Assembly (NCBI RefSeq): GCF_020921035.1
Contig: NC_063155.1
Location: 26,777,294 to 26,841,293 of the forward strand
Direction: 5' to 3'
Source: Rhodamnia argentea
Taxonomy: Eukaryota; Streptophyta; Magnoliopsida; Myrtales; Myrtaceae
Length of the DNA: 64,000 nucleotides
Below the pieces are notes generated by a model. That model worked only from the letters and a program-made list of their open reading frames with translations, searched no databases and was not told the DNA's origin. Below, piece after piece: positions 61,673 through 64,000 of the stretch. A program made the translations under genes and the position numbers. How positions within the stretch are numbered: position 1 is the stretch's first letter; every line of letters begins with the position of its first letter.

Positions 61673-63229
61673 GCGAAAGAAAAGAACTCATTTGACAGAA
61701 TTATCTCTTCGTAAAGTCATCAATTGCCTAAATCAAACTAAACCGCAATGATTATTATATCATTACTACTATGTACTTAAGTAAAACTATAAAATTATGG
61801 TCATTGTATAAATCATTTTTTTAATCTAGTTATAAATAGTAATTTAAGGAGCACGGTGGAGAGTGATCTAAACTGCAGCTTTATTAGTGCGCGACTGCTC
61901 ACTAATCTATTCATAATTAAACTTGGTGCGGCCGATGCGTTTGCAAGTTGCTGCGTGCCCTTCTACGAGTCCCATAGTTGGTGAAGATAAATTAAAGGTA
62001 ACATCTTTTGGATGTTAACGAGGGAACTGGGCAGACAAATTGTTCAACAGCTTAGTTAAATCAAGAGATTAGTGATTTTAATCAACAGGGTCGCGCGGCG
62101 ATAATATCAACCAGGCAAAAAATAAAAAAAAATAAAAAGAGAAAAAGAAAAGAAGACGTGACATGTTCGAAAATATGCTTGGAAGTTAGGTACGCGACGG
62201 AAACAATTGAATATACCGAGATCGATATGCGCCTTCACTTTGTCCTAGTTGTCTCTCAACTGAAGTGCCCCGTGACTAGGCTTGTGGTTATAAAAACAAA
62301 TGATGTTACCATCAAATGCGAATTCTATATTGCCCAGAGTCGCCCTTGAAGGTGACCTAGCTTCGTTGTTGTCGTCATCGTTCTCTCTCTTTGTTTTGTG
62401 GATGTTAATAGTTTAATTCAAAGCAAAACGCATGCAAGAGTAACATCATATGTACGAAGAAATGGTGATGGAAGTGGCCGGGCCCGGGTCTCGGCATGAC
62501 CAGGTTCAATTAGCAAAATCCTGAGAGTACTAGGGCACGTCCCTGCTGTCGGTGTCACTATTTGTCCGGGCCAGACTAATGCTTAGGCACATATGTCCAA
62601 AATTTGGAAAACCCGAATTACTAAAGTGGTGCCTCACAGTTCGTGGTCGTGCACAACAGGACCATGGCGCCGAGGTCGGTGACCCCTAATCTAAGGTTCG
62701 GTTGTCTTGCGAGAGAGGAGGAGCTGCGACGACTAGGCGGTGGTTGGAGACGGGCGGTGGCGGCAGTTCTTACGGTGGGCATTTTAGAAAGAGGAAGGGC
62801 GAAAACATAGAGAAAAATAGAATAAACATGAGTACATAGGAAATCTTAACGCTTCAAGATAATTGAGACTAACACGTTCATCTTATTAATCGGATTAAAA
62901 TTTATACTAATTTTACTCCTAAAGTTTAAAGAGTCCATATCCACCGGCGAGACAATCATCGAAAACACTCTTTTGTAATGCAAAAGCAAATGTTTAACAG
63001 TGGCTGCATATATTCTTATGCACTAATCTTTATGAAGATTTTGCATATCTACATGTCCTTATACATCGCTTGAGATCGAACTTTTTAGAAATCCTTTCTT
63101 ATCCCATGCCTAGCATTATTGATAGATTTTAATATGAGCTAGCGTAAGCGCATGATACACAGTTTCTCCATAGAAGAAACTTGTCCTGTCTCTCCACTTT
63201 GATTGCCTTTCTAATCATCATCTTCATCC
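61673..63229. other. bZIP upstream region, no other gene seen
   Basis: AT-rich, with a GC-richer stretch at about 62,470-62,790. A 63-codon frame at 62,158-62,349 is unrecognised. Confidence 0.55.
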
Positions 63230-63237
63230 TATAAAAA
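63230..63237 (+). promoter_or_regulatory. TATA box of the bZIP gene
   Basis: TATAAAAA about 94 bp upstream of the first ATG; predicts transcription from near 63,262 and a leader of about 60 nt. Confidence 0.65.
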
Positions 63238-63323
63238 CCCTCCGTTTCTTGGTCTTGCACACCTTCTAAAACCACAAAAGAAAAAGATCCATCAAAGTGG
63301 TTCCCCGTGAAGCAATCACCGAA

Positions 63324-63845
63324 ATGATTCGCGACCCTTGTCATGCCCCTTTCCCCGCCATGCGACACAACGCGCCACCGTCGGCATCGCCCTTCAACTT
63401 CGCCAGAGTCTTCGACGACGTGCCGAACCCTCAGCAGATGCTCCAGCAAGCGACGCTATCCGCCAAGACGGTGGCCACGTCGTGCCTCAACAGCACCTCC
63501 GACGAGGCCGACGACTGCCAGCTCCGGCTCATTGACGAGCGGCGGAGGCGGCGGATGATATCGAACCGGGAGTCGGCACGGCGGTCGCGCATGCGGAAGC
63601 AGAGGCACCTGGACGAGCTGTGGTCGCAGGTGCTGAGGCTCCAGGGGGAGAACCAGAGCCTGGTCGAGCGGCTGAGCGAGGCCACGGAGCGCCACGAGAG
63701 GGCCGTCCGGGAGATCGCGAGGCTCCGGGAGGAGGTGTCGGATCTGCGGCAGCTGCTGAGGGACGTGAGGTTCGACAGCCCTTACGACGACGCAAGTGGC
63801 GGCATTAGAGATCTGGAAGAGGTCGCGTGCGATAGCGAGAGTTAG
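63324..63845 (+). CDS. group-S bZIP transcription factor (bZIP8/42/43/48-like)
   Basis: Intronless, GC-rich, 173 residues from the first ATG. The basic region at about 73-95 has the invariant N-x7-R (N81, R89; NRESARRSRMRKQRH). The zipper follows at the canonical spacing: L99, L106, L113, A120, A127, L134 and L141. The STSDEAD and LDELWSQV segments match the group-S bZIP42/43/48 clade. It is nuclear and binds ACGT-core sites as a dimer (family knowledge). An in-frame GTG at 63297 lies where relatives, from memory, begin with MxPxE (here VVPRE), so the ancestral start may have been lost or a non-AUG start may be used. Only about 35 nt lies between the predicted transcription start and that GTG, and no upstream ORF of the sucrose-control type is visible. 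Position matches Arabidopsis At1g68880 (bZIP8). Confidence 0.93.
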   Translation: MIRDPCHAPFPAMRHNAPPSASPFNFARVFDDVPNPQQMLQQATLSAKTVATSCLNSTSDEADDCQLRLIDERRRRRMISNRESARRSRMRKQRHLDELWSQVLRLQGENQSLVERLSEATERHERAVREIARLREEVSDLRQLLRDVRFDSPYDDASGGIRDLEEVACDSES

Positions 63846-63956
63846 TCCTGCGATCATGTGCAAGGGATGATTAACGACGTGTTCCTCGAATTGCTTCACT
63901 GCGAGCCATGGATTTTGATTAGCATTTCAACGTTGAGAATGAACTTATGTGAGTTA

Positions 63957-63962
63957 AATAAA
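63957..63962 (+). terminator. poly(A) signal of the bZIP gene
   Basis: AATAAA about 110 bp after the TAG stop. Confidence 0.6.
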
Positions 63963-64000
63963 ATTGTCGGGAAGAAATCACCGTATATAAAAAAATTAAA

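Noticed and set aside
63456..63899. Long minus-strand frames over the bZIP gene
   Set aside because: Antisense shadows of GC-rich coding sequence.

Overview
The window is plant nuclear DNA from an AT-rich, transposon-loaded eudicot genome. It holds a phage-type organellar RNA polymerase gene, a PLS-DYW pentatricopeptide gene, a bHLH subfamily XII factor and a group-S bZIP factor, with GT-AG introns, plant TATA boxes and many MITE-like foldback repeats. From memory, the neighbours match the Arabidopsis chromosome 1 segment At1g68880 (bZIP8) - At1g68920 (bHLH49) - At1g68930 (DYW-PPR) - At1g68990 (RPOT). A woody rosid, possibly Myrtaceae, is a weak guess and is not shown by the sequence.

Layout: 1-5.2 kb holds the 3' half of an RPOT gene (+ strand, nine exons). 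5.2-10.7 kb is mostly non-coding. 10.7-12.9 kb is the intact 743-aa PPR gene (- strand). 14.8-19.0 kb is the bHLH49-like gene (- strand, eight coding exons plus a 5' UTR intron). 19.1-34.3 kb is intergenic, with a short tandem duplication and a series of foldback elements. 34.35-56.74 kb is an ~11-kb tandem segmental duplication. 56.7-63.2 kb is again repeats and unassigned DNA. 63.3-63.85 kb is an intronless bZIP gene (+ strand).

The most unusual part is the duplicated 11-kb block. Each copy carries the same convergent gene pair: a 116-aa three-helix membrane protein (+) and a 243-aa four-helix membrane protein (-). I recognise neither family. The 116-aa proteins differ at only 2 residues, while the 243-aa proteins differ at about 37. 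The + genes share a promoter with a duplicated W-box-bearing module. The - gene has a clear TATA box only in copy 2. Each copy has its own private insertions (a foldback element of ~1.9 kb and an RTE-like LINE fragment in copy 2; a MITE and a 1.55-kb segment in copy 1), so the other copy serves as an empty-site reference.

The four recognised genes are unrelated nuclear genes that share a syntenic block, not a pathway. The duplicated pair may be co-functional, but that is inference.
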